Counted from the stretch's first letter, positions 7,988-17,450 are shown. The stretch: 64,000 bases of DNA from Gordonia bronchialis DSM 43247 (GCF_000024785.1 NC_013441.1:4526001-4590000); one strand, 5' to 3'. Notes: generated by a model from the sequence alone, not told the origin. Made by a program: numbers and translations.

Positions 7988-9256
7988 ATGCGACGCCTCT
8001 ACCGCAGTTTCCGCAGCTTCGATCGCCCCAGCCAAGTGCTGATGGTCAATCAGTTCACCATCAATCTCGGCTTCTACATGCTCATGCCCTACCTCGCCGC
8101 CTACCTCGCCGGCCCGCTGGCCCTGGCCGCATGGGCAGTGGGCCTGGTCCTGGGGATACGCAACTTCTCCCAACAGGGCATGTTCCTGATCGGGGGAACA
8201 CTCGCTGACCGCTGGGGTTACAAACCGCTCATCATCGCCGGATGCCTGATGAGGGTCATCGGATTCGTCCTACTGGCCCTGGTCAGTTCGCTGCCGGCGA
8301 TCCTGATCGCCTCGGCGGCAACGGGATTCGCCGGGGCGCTGTTCAACCCCGCCGTACGGGCCTACCTGGCCGGCGACGCCGGTGAGCGCCGCATCGAAGC
8401 ATTCGCCGTGTTCAACGTGTTCTACCAGGCCGGGATCCTGCTCGGGCCGCTGGTCGGACTAGCCCTGACCGCCCTGGACTTCCGGCTCACCTCTCTCTGT
8501 GCGGCAGCAGTTTTCGCGGTCCTGACCCTCGTGCAGATCAAAGCGCTACCCGCAACAACACCTGCCCCGAGCAGCACCTCAATCATTCAGGACTGGCGCA
8601 GCGTCGTCCGTAACCGGCGATTCCTGCTCTTCGCTGCGGCGATGGCCAGCTCTTACGTGCTGTCCTTCCAGATCTACCTCGCCCTGCCCCTACATGCCGA
8701 CCGCATAGCAGACAACCCCACCCTCGCCACCAGTGTTGTCACCGCAATGTTCGTGGTGACCGGTCTGGTGGCCATCGCCGGCCAGCTACGCATCACCACA
8801 TGGTTCGGCAACCGCTGGGGCAGCACCGGCAGCCTGAGCGTGGGAATGACGCTGATGGCTGCAGCTTTCCTGCCCCTAGTCGCCAGCACCGCAACGCATC
8901 AGCGCAACATCGCCCTCAACATCGCCGCCCTGCTACTCACCGCAGCTCTGCTCGCCGCCGCCACCGCAGCAGTGTTCCCATTCGAAATGGACACGGTGGT
9001 GGGACTGGCCCGCGGCACGCTTGTCGCCACCCACTACGGGCTCTACAACACCATCGTCGGGATCGGGATTCTGCTCGGCAACGCCGCGACCGGGTGGCTG
9101 TTCAGCGCGGCCACCACCCGCGACATGCCCGAACTGGTGTGGATCGCTCTAGTCCTCACCGGCATGGCGGCGGCGTCTGCCCTGTTGCTGTTGCACCGCC
9201 GCGGATGGCTCAGTGTCGCCGCCCCCACCGAAGCTCAGCCCACCACAACCCATTGA
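7988..9256 (+). CDS. MFS transporter
   Basis: 422 residues with 12 predicted membrane helices. The loop between helices 2 and 3 carries GGTLADRWGYK, the major-facilitator signature A (G-x3-D-R-x-G-x-[KR]). It resembles MdtH-like drug/metabolite exporters. The start codon lies 3 nt after the native end of the interrupted cysteine-synthase-like gene, so the two were built as one operon and this protein may export a thiol or amino-acid product (inference). The IS insertion upstream may have cut it off from its promoter. Confidence 0.88.
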   Translation: MRRLYRSFRSFDRPSQVLMVNQFTINLGFYMLMPYLAAYLAGPLALAAWAVGLVLGIRNFSQQGMFLIGGTLADRWGYKPLIIAGCLMRVIGFVLLALVSSLPAILIASAATGFAGALFNPAVRAYLAGDAGERRIEAFAVFNVFYQAGILLGPLVGLALTALDFRLTSLCAAAVFAVLTLVQIKALPATTPAPSSTSIIQDWRSVVRNRRFLLFAAAMASSYVLSFQIYLALPLHADRIADNPTLATSVVTAMFVVTGLVAIAGQLRITTWFGNRWGSTGSLSVGMTLMAAAFLPLVASTATHQRNIALNIAALLLTAALLAAATAAVFPFEMDTVVGLARGTLVATHYGLYNTIVGIGILLGNAATGWLFSAATTRDMPELVWIALVLTGMAAASALLLLHRRGWLSVAAPTEAQPTTTH

Positions 9257-9273
9257 TTACCCTAGGGGGGTAA
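9257..9273. promoter_or_regulatory. CsoR-type operator upstream of copZ
   Basis: TTACCC-TAGGG-GGGTAA is a GC-centred inverted repeat of the kind bound by copper-sensing CsoR. It overlaps the 3' boundary of the MFS gene and sits next to a -10-like GGTATAA (9275-9280) that would drive copZ and the genes behind it. CsoR is encoded at 15194. Confidence 0.75.
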
Positions 9274-9359
9274 GGTATAACGGTGGTGTGGCGAGACGCC
9301 ACAGCGACAGGCCCCCTGAGGGTCGTTGGCACCACTGCTGTACCGAAAGGGCACATCTC

Positions 9360-9566
9360 ATGAGCACATCGACAGTGATCGTCTCCGGAATGACGTGTGG
9401 GCACTGCGCGGCGTCGGTGCGTGAAGAAGTCGGCGCACTGGCCGGCGTAACTGACGTCGACGTCGACGTGGCCAGCGGGCGAGTCACCATCTCTAGCTCG
9501 GCCCCGATCGAGGCCGACGCGATCCGCGGCGCGATCGAAGAGGCCGGCTACCACCTGGCGCAGTAG
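9360..9566 (+). CDS. copZ: copper chaperone, heavy-metal-associated (HMA) domain protein
   Basis: 68 residues forming a single HMA ferredoxin-like domain. GMTCGHCAASV carries the CxxC Cu(I) site, and the end GAIEEAGYHL is typical. An open frame reaches back to 9213 through the operator, but the ATG at 9360 with GAAAGGG upstream gives the standard length. It would carry Cu(I) in the cytoplasm to the ATPases encoded behind it and possibly to CsoR. Confidence 0.93.
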   Translation: MSTSTVIVSGMTCGHCAASVREEVGALAGVTDVDVDVASGRVTISSSAPIEADAIRGAIEEAGYHLAQ

Positions 9567-9658
9567 CCGACGAGGGGCTGAAGTGTCTGCCCCACTGGCG
9601 ACTTCAGCCTCTCCCGGGCGGCGTGGGTGTCGCCACCACCGATGACAGGAATCCAGCG

Positions 9659-10618
9659 ATGAATGTTCCAACCAAGCTCGGCGTCTTCGCCGCGGCCCTG
9701 CTGATAGTTTTCGCTGCGGCGTACGCCATCGCCGCTGGTGTCGCTCCCGACAGGGCGTCGACCTCCCCGGCTGAGTCCGCCCATGCCGATCACAATGCTG
9801 CACCACAGTCGCGAACATCCGCCTCGTCTCCGGGGGCCGATCAGGTTCGCGGAGTTTCGATGGCAGCAGCCGGCTTCATCCTGGGGAATGTGGTGGCACC
9901 CCATGCGTCCGGGGTGCAGGCACCGCTGAGCTTTGAGATCCTCGACGCCGCCGGGGCCGCGGTCACCGACTTCGCCACCGAGCACGACAAGCAGCTGCAC
10001 CTGATCGTCGTCCGCGCGGATGGCACCCACTTCCGACACGTGCACCCCACTCTCTCGCCCGAAGGGCGCTGGACGCTGCCCTGGCAGTGGGCGACGGGAG
10101 GCAGCTACCGGATCTACGCCGACTTCGTGCCCGCCGCCACCGGCCAACCCCTCACCCTCACCAGCACCGTCGAAGTCAGCGGTGACTACCAGCCGGCCCC
10201 ACCCGCCGCCGAATCACGACAGTCATCCGTCGACGGGTTCGACATCGGGCTGGCCGGTCATCTGCGCGCGGGCGTCGAGTCCGAACTGACCGTCACCGTG
10301 CGCCGAGCAGGACAACCGGTCACCACCCTGCAGCCGTATCTGGGCGCTTTCGGTCACTTGGTGGCCCTGCGACAGGGTGACCTGGCCTACCTGCATGTTC
10401 ACCCTGAGGGCGCGGCACCGACTGCCGGTCAACTCGCGGGACCACAGGTCCGCTTCGCCACCACCGCCCCCACCCCGGGCCGCTATCTGCTCTACCTCGA
10501 CTTCCAGGTCCAGGGCGCTGTGCATACCGCCACCTTCGTTCTCGACGTCCCCACCGGCGCCCCGGCCCCGACACCTGACTCCACGGCCCCCTCGGCCGAT
10601 CCGCACGCCGGACACTAA
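9659..10618 (+). CDS. membrane-anchored/secreted His-rich protein of the copper operon
   Basis: 319 residues from ATG 9659. An N-terminal hydrophobic segment (about 6-26) acts as signal or anchor. A Ser/His-rich linker (AESAHADHN) follows, then two beta-sandwich-like regions each with a HxH pair (FRHVHP near residue 130, YLHVHPEG near 250) and a C-terminal DPHAGH tail. The histidines suggest metal binding outside the membrane. It lies between copZ and copA, so it probably handles copper in the cell envelope. The family is usually annotated only as heavy-metal-binding or hypothetical. Confidence 0.7.
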   Translation: MNVPTKLGVFAAALLIVFAAAYAIAAGVAPDRASTSPAESAHADHNAAPQSRTSASSPGADQVRGVSMAAAGFILGNVVAPHASGVQAPLSFEILDAAGAAVTDFATEHDKQLHLIVVRADGTHFRHVHPTLSPEGRWTLPWQWATGGSYRIYADFVPAATGQPLTLTSTVEVSGDYQPAPPAAESRQSSVDGFDIGLAGHLRAGVESELTVTVRRAGQPVTTLQPYLGAFGHLVALRQGDLAYLHVHPEGAAPTAGQLAGPQVRFATTAPTPGRYLLYLDFQVQGAVHTATFVLDVPTGAPAPTPDSTAPSADPHAGH

Positions 10619-10680
10619 CTCGCTGACCAGCGCCACCCGGGGCACTGCGCCGAGGCATTCACCCAACGAGGAACCCCCCC

Positions 10681-13038
10681 ATGACCACCTCAGCTCCGAT
10701 CCACCCACCTGCGGCCACCGCCGAGCAGACAGGCGCCGTCGATATCGAACTCGCCGTGTCGGGCATGACGTGTGCATCGTGCGCGGCACGCATCGAACGC
10801 ACACTGAACAAACTCGACGGAGTGAGCGCCTCGGTGAACTACGCCACCGAAAAAGCTCACGTCAGCGCACCCGCCGGTGTCGACCCACACCTGCTGATCG
10901 AGACCATCGAACAGGCCGGATACCACGCTGCGCTGCCCGCCACTCCCACCAAAGGTGCCGCCCCCGACGATGACCCTTCGGACGACGACGGGGAGCTCGT
11001 GGCCTTGCGTCACCGACTGATCGGTGCGGTGGTTCTCTCGGTACCGGTGATCGCGCTGGCAATGGTCCCGGCGTTGCAGTTCACCTACTGGCAGTGGGCG
11101 TCGTTGACGTTGGCCGCGCCAGTGATCGTGTGGGCGGCATGGCCGTTTCATCGCGCCGCGTTGCTCAACCTGCGCCACGGTGCGGCCACCATGGACACCC
11201 TCATCTCGGTCGGCACCACCGCGGCGCTGTTGTGGTCGTTGTATGCGTTGTTCTTCGGCACCGCCGGACAACCAGGCATGACCCACGGATTCACCCTGAC
11301 GGTCAGCGCTTCTGACGGTGCAGGCAACATCTACCTTGAGGTAGCCGCGGGGGTCACGATGTTCGTCCTGGCCGGCCGATACTTCGAGAAGCGGTCCAAA
11401 CGGCGCGCCGGTGCGGCGTTGCGGGCCTTGTTGGAGCTGGGCGCCAAAGACGTCACAGTGATCAGGGACGGCCACCAGCATCGGATCCCGATCGGCGAGC
11501 TCGCCATTGACGACGAGTTCAATGTGCGCCCCGGCGAGAAGATCGCCAGCGACGGTGTGGTGGTGTCCGGCACCTCGGCAGTCGATGCCAGCATGGTCAC
11601 CGGCGAGTCGATGCCAGTCCAGGTCGCCCCCGCCGACACCGTGACCGGCGGAACGGTCAACGCCGGCGGGCACCTGCGGGTGCGGGCGACCCGCGTGGGA
11701 GCGGACACCCAACTCGCGCAAATGGCCGCGATGGTCGAACGCGCCCAGACCGGCAAAGCCCACGCCCAGCGACTGGCCGACCGGATCTCAAGTGTCTTCG
11801 TGCCGGTGGTCATCGCCGTCGCCATCGCTGTCCTCGGCGCGTGGATCGGCGCCGGCTATCCCCTGCAAGCGGCGTTCACCGCCGCGGTCGCTGTGCTGAT
11901 CATCGCCTGCCCCTGCGCTCTGGGACTGGCCACCCCGACCGCACTTCTGGTCGGTACCGGCCGCGGAGCCCAACTCGGCATCGTGATCAAAGGCCCCGAA
12001 GTCCTGGAATCCACCCGAACCGTCGACACCGTTGTCCTCGACAAAACCGGCACGGTCACCACGGGACAGATGACACTCGTCCAGGTCACCACTGCTCCCT
12101 CCACCACTCGCGAAGACGTGCTCGCCCTCGCGGGGGCGGTGGAGAATGCCTCCGAGCACCCCGTCGCGGCCGCCATCGCTGCTGGTGCAGCCGCCGAAGT
12201 CGGGCCGCTCGACGAGGTCGACGACTTCCGCAACTTCGAAGGTCGAGGCGTGCGCGGTCTGGTCCAGGGACGTGTGGTCACCGTCGGGCGTCCGACGCTG
12301 CTGGCCGAACACGGCATCGCCGTGGATGACCCTCACCTCAACGAGGCGCAGACCGCCGCCGAAGAAGCCGGACAGACCGCCGTACTCGTCGCCTGGGACG
12401 GCCGCGCCCATGCGGTCCTGGCGGTCGCCGATGCGATCAAACCCACCAGCGCACACGCCATCGCCCGGCTCGCCGCACTGGGTATGACGCCCATCCTGTT
12501 GACCGGCGACAACCAGACCGTCGCCGATGCCGTGGCCGCTGAGGTCGGTATCGACACCGTCATCGCTAACGTCTTGCCGGCCGACAAAGCCGCCGTCATC
12601 ACCGACCTGCAATCCGACGGCAAGGTTGTGGCCATGATCGGCGACGGCGTCAACGACGCCGCTGCCCTGGCCCACGCCGATCTCGGGCTGGCGATGGGCA
12701 CCGGCACCGACGCCGCCATGCATGCCGCTGACATCACCCTGGTCCGCGGCGACCTCAACGCTGCCGCCGACGCGATCGCCTTGGCACGCACCACTCTGAA
12801 AACGATCAAAATGAACCTGTTCTGGGCATTCGCCTACAACGTCGCCGCGATACCGCTGGCCGCGCTGGGACTGCTCAACCCCATGCTGGCTGGGGCCGCC
12901 ATGGCGTTGTCCAGCGTGTTCGTCGTCAGCAACAGCCTGCGGCTGCGCGCCTTCACCAGCCCGCCCCACTCATCGTCCACAGTTCCACCCACCAACCCCT
13001 CGACGTATACCCCCCAGGGGTATAAGGTAGCGGCATGA
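10681..13038 (+). CDS. copA: Cu(I)-exporting P1B-type ATPase (CPC type)
   Basis: 785 residues. One N-terminal HMA domain (GMTCASC, CxxC at 31-34), eight membrane helices, A-domain TGE (VTGESMPV), the intramembrane CPC metal motif at 410-412, the phosphorylated Asp in DKTGT at 454-458, the SEHP motif in the N-domain, and GDGVND at about 654-659. This is the P1B-1 Cu+ export layout. The last codons overlap the CsoR box and the start of the next ATPase (ATGA, 13035-13038), so the C-terminus TPQGYKVAA is partly dictated by an operator. Confidence 0.95.
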   Translation: MTTSAPIHPPAATAEQTGAVDIELAVSGMTCASCAARIERTLNKLDGVSASVNYATEKAHVSAPAGVDPHLLIETIEQAGYHAALPATPTKGAAPDDDPSDDDGELVALRHRLIGAVVLSVPVIALAMVPALQFTYWQWASLTLAAPVIVWAAWPFHRAALLNLRHGAATMDTLISVGTTAALLWSLYALFFGTAGQPGMTHGFTLTVSASDGAGNIYLEVAAGVTMFVLAGRYFEKRSKRRAGAALRALLELGAKDVTVIRDGHQHRIPIGELAIDDEFNVRPGEKIASDGVVVSGTSAVDASMVTGESMPVQVAPADTVTGGTVNAGGHLRVRATRVGADTQLAQMAAMVERAQTGKAHAQRLADRISSVFVPVVIAVAIAVLGAWIGAGYPLQAAFTAAVAVLIIACPCALGLATPTALLVGTGRGAQLGIVIKGPEVLESTRTVDTVVLDKTGTVTTGQMTLVQVTTAPSTTREDVLALAGAVENASEHPVAAAIAAGAAAEVGPLDEVDDFRNFEGRGVRGLVQGRVVTVGRPTLLAEHGIAVDDPHLNEAQTAAEEAGQTAVLVAWDGRAHAVLAVADAIKPTSAHAIARLAALGMTPILLTGDNQTVADAVAAEVGIDTVIANVLPADKAAVITDLQSDGKVVAMIGDGVNDAAALAHADLGLAMGTGTDAAMHAADITLVRGDLNAAADAIALARTTLKTIKMNLFWAFAYNVAAIPLAALGLLNPMLAGAAMALSSVFVVSNSLRLRAFTSPPHSSSTVPPTNPSTYTPQGYKVAA
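13006..13024. promoter_or_regulatory. CsoR-type operator inside the 3' end of copA
   Basis: TATACCCC-CCA-GGGGTATA: perfect 8-bp arms, 3-bp spacer, a strong CsoR box. It lies within copA codons and only 10 bp before the ATG of the second ATPase. The right arm supplies TATAAG (13021-13026), a -10 element that would start transcription at about 13033-13035, giving a leaderless or nearly leaderless mRNA. Confidence 0.8.
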
Positions 13039-15197
13039 ACGAGCACTCTTCCCCTGAGCACGTCGGTCACGACGCCGCCGATGAACGCCACCACGGCCAA
13101 CTCGCCGCAGCGTCACACAACCACCACGATCACCATGCTGAGCGCGCCCGCGCAGACCATGATCACGCTGGGCATGGGGGGCATGGTGATCACGTCGGGC
13201 AGTTCCGGCGGCTGTTCTGGATCATGCTGGCCCTGGCTGTGCCGGTCGTGGCCTTTTCGCCCATGTTCGCGATGCTCATCGGCTATGACCTACCCGATGG
13301 TGAGGTGTTGAAGTGGGTCTCACCGGTGCTGGGTACGGTGATGTACTGCTGGGGTGGGCGGCCGTTCCTGGTAGGCGCCTATTCAGAACTGCGGTCGCGT
13401 GCACCGGGAATGATGCTGTTGATCGCCTTGGCGATCACGGTGGCCTTCGTGGCGTCCTGGGGTGCGAGCATCGGTGTGTTGCACCACGAACTGGACTTCT
13501 GGTGGGAACTGGCGCTGCTCATCGTGATCATGCTGTTGGGGCATTGGATCGAGATGCGGTCGCTGGCCCAGACGACCTCGGCCCTGGACTCGCTGGCCGC
13601 GCTGCTGCCCGATGAGGCCGAACGCGTCGATGGCGACCAGATCACCACGGTTGCTCCCAGTGAGCTGCAGGTCGGAGATGTGGTGATCGTGCGCCCGGGG
13701 GCCAGCGTGCCGGCCGACGGTCGCGTCGTAGACGGCTCGGCCGAGCTCGATGAATCCATGGTCACCGGAGAATCGCGCACGGTGCGCCGCGGCATCGGCG
13801 ATCAGGTGGTGGCCGGCACGGTGGCCACCGACTCGGGGCTGCGGGTCCAGATCACCGCCACCGGCGATGACACGGCGCTGGCCGGGATTCAGCGCCTGGT
13901 GGCAGACGCGCAGAACTCCACCTCCCGCGCCCAGCGGCTGGCCGATTCCGCTGCAGCGCTGCTGTTCTGGTTCGCGCTCGGCTCAGCGATCATCACGGCC
14001 ATCGTGTGGACGGTCATCGGCCAACCCGACCAGGCGGTGATTCGAACCATCACCGTGCTGGTCATCGCCTGCCCGCACGCACTCGGCTTGGCTATCCCCC
14101 TGGTGGTGGCCATTGCCACCGAACGCGCCGCCCGCGGCGGCGTGCTGGTTAAAGACCGGTTGGCACTTGAGGCCATGCGCACTGTGGATGCGGTGCTGTT
14201 CGACAAGACCGGAACCCTGACCAAGGGTGAGCCCACGGTCATCGAGATCGCGGCCGCCGACGGCGTCGATGAGGACACCGTGCTCGCCCTGGCCGCCAGC
14301 GCCGAAGCCGACAGTGAGCACCCGTTGGCGCGAGCGATTGTCGCAGCTGCCGGAGACCGCGCGCGGCCGGTGCCGGCGGCCACCGACTTCACCTCGTCAC
14401 CGGCGGTCGGTGTGACCGCTCGCGTCGAGGGCGCCACAGTGCGGGTGGGCGGGCCCCGCATGCTCGAGGAACAGGGCCATCAGGAACTGGCCATCGCTGA
14501 TCGCTGGCGCGCCGACGGCGCAATCATCCTGCATGTCACCCGCGACACTGAGCTGATTGGAGCTCTCAAACTTGCTGATGAGGTGCGCGGGGAATCCCGC
14601 CAAGCCGTCGAGGTGCTGCACGCCCGCGGGGTCGAGGTTGTGATGATTACCGGCGACGCCGAAGCAGTGGCGCACACCGTCGCTCACGACCTCGGTATCG
14701 ATCGGGTGTTCGCCGGTGTACGGCCGGAAGACAAAGCCAGCAAGGTGGCCGAACTGCAGCACGAAGGCCGCAAGGTGGCGATGGTGGGCGACGGCGTCAA
14801 CGACGCCCCCGCCCTGGCCCAGGCCGATGTGGGCATCGCGATCGGGGCCGGCACCGACGTCGCGATCGCCTCGGCCGGGGTCATCCTCGCCAGCGACGAC
14901 CCCCGCTCGGTGCTGTCGGTCATCGAGCTGTCGGACGCCAGCTACCGAAAAATGAAGCAGAACCTGTGGTGGGCAGCGGGATACAACCTGATCTCTGTAC
15001 CGCTGGCCGCCGGAATTCTCGCGCCCATCGGGTTCGTCCTGCCGATGTCGGTCGGAGCGATTCTGATGTCAGCCTCGACGGTCGTGGTCGCACTCAACGC
15101 GCAACTGTTACGCCGACTCGACCTGCAGCCAGGCGCGAGTACAGTGCGTGGACTGCAGCACAACCGACCGAGATCCATTGAGAAGGTGAGTCCATGA
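13035..15197 (+). CDS. CopB-like P1B-type ATPase (CPH type) with His-rich N-terminus
   Basis: 720 residues. The N-terminal 55 residues hold many His (clusters such as HNHHDHH and HAGHGGHGDH) in place of an HMA domain. TGES, the intramembrane CPH at 346-348, DKTGT at 390-394, SEHP and GDGVND are present. CPH with a His-rich tail marks the P1B-3 group, reported to prefer Cu(II) or Cu(I) over other metals. Its start overlaps copA by ATGA and its end overlaps csoR the same way, so copA, this gene and csoR are coupled, with an extra promoter inside copA. Confidence 0.92.
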   Translation: MNEHSSPEHVGHDAADERHHGQLAAASHNHHDHHAERARADHDHAGHGGHGDHVGQFRRLFWIMLALAVPVVAFSPMFAMLIGYDLPDGEVLKWVSPVLGTVMYCWGGRPFLVGAYSELRSRAPGMMLLIALAITVAFVASWGASIGVLHHELDFWWELALLIVIMLLGHWIEMRSLAQTTSALDSLAALLPDEAERVDGDQITTVAPSELQVGDVVIVRPGASVPADGRVVDGSAELDESMVTGESRTVRRGIGDQVVAGTVATDSGLRVQITATGDDTALAGIQRLVADAQNSTSRAQRLADSAAALLFWFALGSAIITAIVWTVIGQPDQAVIRTITVLVIACPHALGLAIPLVVAIATERAARGGVLVKDRLALEAMRTVDAVLFDKTGTLTKGEPTVIEIAAADGVDEDTVLALAASAEADSEHPLARAIVAAAGDRARPVPAATDFTSSPAVGVTARVEGATVRVGGPRMLEEQGHQELAIADRWRADGAIILHVTRDTELIGALKLADEVRGESRQAVEVLHARGVEVVMITGDAEAVAHTVAHDLGIDRVFAGVRPEDKASKVAELQHEGRKVAMVGDGVNDAPALAQADVGIAIGAGTDVAIASAGVILASDDPRSVLSVIELSDASYRKMKQNLWWAAGYNLISVPLAAGILAPIGFVLPMSVGAILMSASTVVVALNAQLLRRLDLQPGASTVRGLQHNRPRSIEKVSP

Positions 15198-15541
15198 CCG
15201 CTGCGTCCGCACCGGGACAATCCTCCACCCCGGAAGAATCCTCTGCCTCGGAACACTCTTCCCACGGTTACATCAGCGATAAGGGCAAATACCTGGCCCG
15301 CCTCAAGCGCATCGAGGGGCAATCCCGAGGTATCTATCGGATGGTCGACGAGGAGCAGTACTGCATCGACATCCTGACCCAGATTTCGGCGCTGACCAAG
15401 GCGCTGGAGGGGGTCGCGCTGGGTTTGCTCGACGACCATCTCACCCACTGTGTGCTCGATGCCGCCCACGCCGGCGGGGACGAGGCGCAGGAGAAGATCG
15501 CTGAAGCCTCGGCGGCCATCGCTCGCCTCGTTCGTTCCTGA
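15194..15541 (+). CDS. csoR: copper-sensing repressor CsoR
   Basis: 115 residues, DUF156/CsoR-RcnR family. The Cu(I) ligands fit exactly: Cys57, His82 and Cys86 keep the 25- and 4-residue spacings of Mycobacterium tuberculosis C36-H61-C65. RLKRIEGQSRGIYRM is the family's DNA-binding helix. An N-terminal Ser-rich extension of about 28 residues is unusual. It is the last gene of the operon that begins with the CsoR box at 9257. Cu(I) binding would release both boxes. Confidence 0.95.
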   Translation: MTAASAPGQSSTPEESSASEHSSHGYISDKGKYLARLKRIEGQSRGIYRMVDEEQYCIDILTQISALTKALEGVALGLLDDHLTHCVLDAAHAGGDEAQEKIAEASAAIARLVRS

Positions 15542-15548
15542 GCCACCC

Positions 15549-15576
15549 ACCACGCCGGGTTCGTCACAGGCGTGGT
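15549..15576. terminator. candidate bidirectional terminator between csoR and the M23 peptidase gene
   Basis: ACCACGCC and GGCGTGGT form an 8-bp stem around a 12-nt loop, between two convergent genes and overlapping the M23 stop. There is no U-tract, so it is only a candidate. Confidence 0.4.
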
Positions 15577-16499
15577 TCGCCGACCCGCTGCGGCACCACC
15601 GGCCCCGGCGCGCGGGCGTCTGCATCAGCGGCCATCGCCAGAACCACCCCGCGATCGGCCAGCCACTGTGCCGGATCGACGTTGACTCCCGTCGGGTCGA
15701 GAACCTCGAAATGCAGATGCGGGCCGGTCGAGACCCCACGGTTGCCCACTGTGGCGATCGATTGGCCCATCCGTACTCGCGCGCCCTGCTCGAGCAGATT
15801 CTCGTCGTTGTGGCCGTAGGTGGTGATCGTGCCGTCATCGTGCCGGATCCGCATCCACAACCCGAACCCCTCGGCAGGTCCGGAGGTGATGACCTCCCCG
15901 TCAGCTACCGCGACAATGGGCGCGCCCAGATCATTGCCGATATCAATGCCCTGATGGCCCCGTCCGTCACCGAAGGTGGACGTGATCTCGCCCGCAGTCG
16001 GCGCCACCGCACCGCCACTACCGGGCAGCAGCGGTGTCGGCGTTCCGGGTTCCTGCGGCTGGGGGCCATGCGGCTCGTTCGGATCGTGCGGCACGATTGC
16101 GGCGATCAGGGTGGCTACCAGCCGAGCCAGCGGTAACGCGTCGATGATCCGGAACCCGTCTATCGGATCAATGAGCGAAAACGTGCCGAAGCACTGCAGT
16201 GCGGCTGCACTGCCCGCATCGCCGACGCTGCCCGACTGGGCCTGAGCGCCCAGGCAGGACGCCGTCTGCGTGATCGGCTTCCCCAAATTCGCCGCCGCGG
16301 CACCACCCAAAGCGGCCTTCACCGAGTCCTGCACGATCGCGATCAGCTCCCCGGCCACATGTCCATCGGTCGAGGCCGCCGCCGGTGCGGTGGCAATCAC
16401 AGGCGCAACGCCCACGCACACCGCCGCTGCCACCCCCAGCGCTTTGGGGCCCCACTGCTGCCCCGCCTTGACCCGTAGCGATGTCAACACCATCTGCAT
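15564..16499 (-). CDS. secreted M23 (LytM-type) peptidase
   Basis: 311 residues from ATG 16499, which has GGGAAAGG upstream (longer frames exist but lack this). A signal peptide ends at about APAAAS. A Pro-rich linker leads to a C-terminal peptidase M23 domain with Zn ligands in GHQGIDIGN and GPHLHFEV, plus TYGH. Such enzymes cut peptide cross-bridges of peptidoglycan or serve as activators. It lies inside the copper island, convergent with csoR, and may remodel the wall around envelope copper proteins (inference). Confidence 0.85.
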   Translation of the reverse strand: MQMVLTSLRVKAGQQWGPKALGVAAAVCVGVAPVIATAPAAASTDGHVAGELIAIVQDSVKAALGGAAAANLGKPITQTASCLGAQAQSGSVGDAGSAAALQCFGTFSLIDPIDGFRIIDALPLARLVATLIAAIVPHDPNEPHGPQPQEPGTPTPLLPGSGGAVAPTAGEITSTFGDGRGHQGIDIGNDLGAPIVAVADGEVITSGPAEGFGLWMRIRHDDGTITTYGHNDENLLEQGARVRMGQSIATVGNRGVSTGPHLHFEVLDPTGVNVDPAQWLADRGVVLAMAADADARAPGPVVPQRVGEPRL

Positions 16500-16692
16500 G
16501 CGGTCGGACCTTTCCCGCGGACGTCGTAGACCCACGCACGAGTGCCATGCGTGTACCCGCGAGATCACACCACAAGTCACTTGTGCCCCACCAGTCACAC
16601 GCGGCTCCACTACGAAGCGAACTAATCAGGCATTAGCGGCTTTGTTTGCGCAGTTCACCGCCCGTTTTGTGGGTGCCGGGCAGGCGACTAAC

Positions 16693-16710
16693 TACTATCG
16701 GTGTTAGTAG
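16693..16710. promoter_or_regulatory. BlaI/CopY-type operator, site C
   Basis: TACTA-N7-TAGTAG, the best copy; within CTACTA-N7-TAGTAG both arms are perfect. The right arm runs into a -10-like TAGAAT (16708-16713), 59 bp upstream of the DUF305 start. It should place the DUF305 lipoprotein under the BlaI-family repressor. Confidence 0.68.
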
Positions 16711-16768
16711 AATTGTTATCGAAGCGCCGCCGGGCGGTGGCGAAGTATCACTCTTGAGGAGGAGATCG

Positions 16769-17422
16769 ATGAGAGTCACACGAACCGGTGTCGTCGTTGC
16801 TGCCGCGGCGGCTGTTCTGACAGTGGTGGCCGCGTGTTCGGACACCTCGACTGAGGATCATTCCTCGATGTCGGGGATGGGTACCAGCACGGTCAGTACC
16901 GAATCGTCAGCGGCGGCCTCTGCCGAACACAACAGCGCGGACATCTCGTTCGCCCAGCAGATGATCCCGCACCACACCCAGGCGATCATGATGAGCGACA
17001 TCCTGTTGGAGAAGGACAACATCAACCCCCAGGTCGTCAGTCTGGCCCAGCAGATCAAAGACGCTCAGCAGCCTGAGATCGAGCAGATGCAGTCGTGGCT
17101 GAAGCAATGGGGAGCCCCACTCGAGGGCCAGGGACACAACATGGACATGGGTACGTCGATGGCGCCGGGTTCCTCCCCGATGCCGTCGATGATGGGCATG
17201 ATGTCGCCAGAACAGATGCAGCAGCTACGCCACGCGCAAGGAGCCGAGGCGTCGCGCCTGTTCCTGACGCAGATGATCGAACACCATCGCGGCGCCATCG
17301 CCATGGCCAAGACCGAGATTCAAGACGGCCAATCGCCCGAGGCGATCGCTCTGGCACGTCAGATCGTCACTGATCAGGAGAGCGAAATTGCGAGGATGCA
17401 GCAGCTTCTCAACAACCCCTAG
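16769..17422 (+). CDS. DUF305 lipoprotein
   Basis: 217 residues from ATG 16769 with AGGAGGAG upstream; an open frame back to 16646 lacks a start of equal quality and crosses operator site C. A lipobox (VVAAC) gives a lipidated envelope protein. Two DUF305 modules carry MIPHHTQAI and MIEHHRGAIAMA, and the Met/His-rich middle (MDMGTSM, MMGMM) is a plausible copper ligand set. DUF305 proteins are common in metal-resistance islands. The role is probably periplasmic copper binding, regulated by BlaI/M56. Confidence 0.88.
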   Translation: MRVTRTGVVVAAAAAVLTVVAACSDTSTEDHSSMSGMGTSTVSTESSAAASAEHNSADISFAQQMIPHHTQAIMMSDILLEKDNINPQVVSLAQQIKDAQQPEIEQMQSWLKQWGAPLEGQGHNMDMGTSMAPGSSPMPSMMGMMSPEQMQQLRHAQGAEASRLFLTQMIEHHRGAIAMAKTEIQDGQSPEAIALARQIVTDQESEIARMQQLLNNP

Positions 17423-17450
17423 CGGTCGGACCTGCCCGGGTCGGTCTCGG

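Noticed and set aside
11788-12969. 393-residue open frame antisense to copA
   Set aside because: Complement of a well-supported ATPase; Gly/Asp-rich without recognisable domain.
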